5,274 nucleotides of DNA, taken from Candidatus Sumerlaeota bacterium (GTDB lineage: Bacteria > Sumerlaeota > Sumerlaeia > JADFCT01). Of this stretch, positions 5,215-5,274 are shown in pieces. How positions within the stretch are numbered: position 1 is the first letter of the stretch; the number at the start of each line of letters is the position of its first letter. The stretch covers positions 1-5,274 of the forward strand of contig JAPLSP010000255.1 in NCBI GenBank assembly GCA_026398575.1, read 5' to 3'. The notes beneath the pieces were generated by a model. The model had not been told where the DNA came from and did no database searches. It saw only the letters and a list, made by a program, of their open reading frames with translations. The position numbers and the translations under genes are program-made.

Positions 5215-5274
5215 TTTATCTCTGTAACAGGCTAATGGACAAATGCAATGCGGTCAGAAGCGGCGCCAGCATTT

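Larger units (their letters stand above)
4936..5274. other. 339-nt region upstream of bshA without a long gene
   Basis: It holds the bshA ribosome site, the short overlapping ORF, a weak promoter candidate, the 5156-5190 array and the 5196-5214 hairpin. At the right edge three minus-strand frames are open only briefly, with stops at 5254-5256, 5232-5234 and about 5218-5220. A gene tail from the right could therefore end there, but nothing identifies one. No tRNA, rRNA or riboswitch was recognised. Confidence 0.6.

Noticed and set aside
5232..5274. Tail of a minus-strand gene entering from the right edge
   Set aside because: Only 13 codons are visible before a stop at 5232-5234, and other frames also close nearby; too little to support a gene.

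Overview
The window shows a bacterial, moderately GC-rich stretch with four substantial genes, all on the minus strand. Read from right to left they are: bshA (BshA-type N-acetyl-glucosaminyl L-malate synthase, 4935-3784), a membrane-anchored or exported PQQ-like beta-propeller protein (3697-2345, true start uncertain), an exported NHL-repeat beta-propeller protein (2313-1183), and nagA (N-acetylglucosamine-6-phosphate deacetylase, 1175-24). The three gaps are 86, 31 and 7 nt, there is no convincing terminator between the genes, and the only strong Shine-Dalgarno sequence is in front of bshA. The simplest reading is one transcript starting in the 339-nt region to the right of bshA.

The mix of genes suggests Acidobacteriota or a neighbouring environmental phylum. 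Bacillithiol-type BshA is known from Firmicutes, Deinococcus, Bacteroidota/Chlorobi and Acidobacteriota, and 'WPQFRG' propellers are typical of Acidobacteriota, Planctomycetota and Verrucomicrobiota. This is inference; no marker gene is present.

bshA and nagA both handle N-acetylglucosamine compounds in the cytoplasm: UDP-GlcNAc to GlcNAc-malate, and GlcNAc-6-phosphate to glucosamine-6-phosphate. The two middle genes encode envelope or periplasmic propellers of unknown role. No bshB or bshC lies in the window.

The most unusual aspect is a set of five short tandem arrays of unrelated sequence. Four have a strict 7-bp period (1750-1826, 1842-1897, 2313-2354, 5156-5190) and one has a 9-bp period (2174-2254). 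Three lie inside the NHL gene: one makes up most of the hydrophobic part of its signal peptide, and two form a low-complexity insert of about 50 residues in a propeller loop. The fourth bridges two genes and supplies the stop codon of one and the start region of the next. The fifth lies upstream of bshA beside a short perfect hairpin. Also notable are a probable non-ATG or frameshifted start of the PQQ-like gene, a 10-bp perfect inverted repeat inside that gene, and a short ORF that overlaps the bshA start codon as ATGA.

The right-hand 339 nt hold no long gene. They contain the short ORF, a weak promoter candidate, one repeat array and the hairpin. The leftmost 23 nt lie downstream of nagA.
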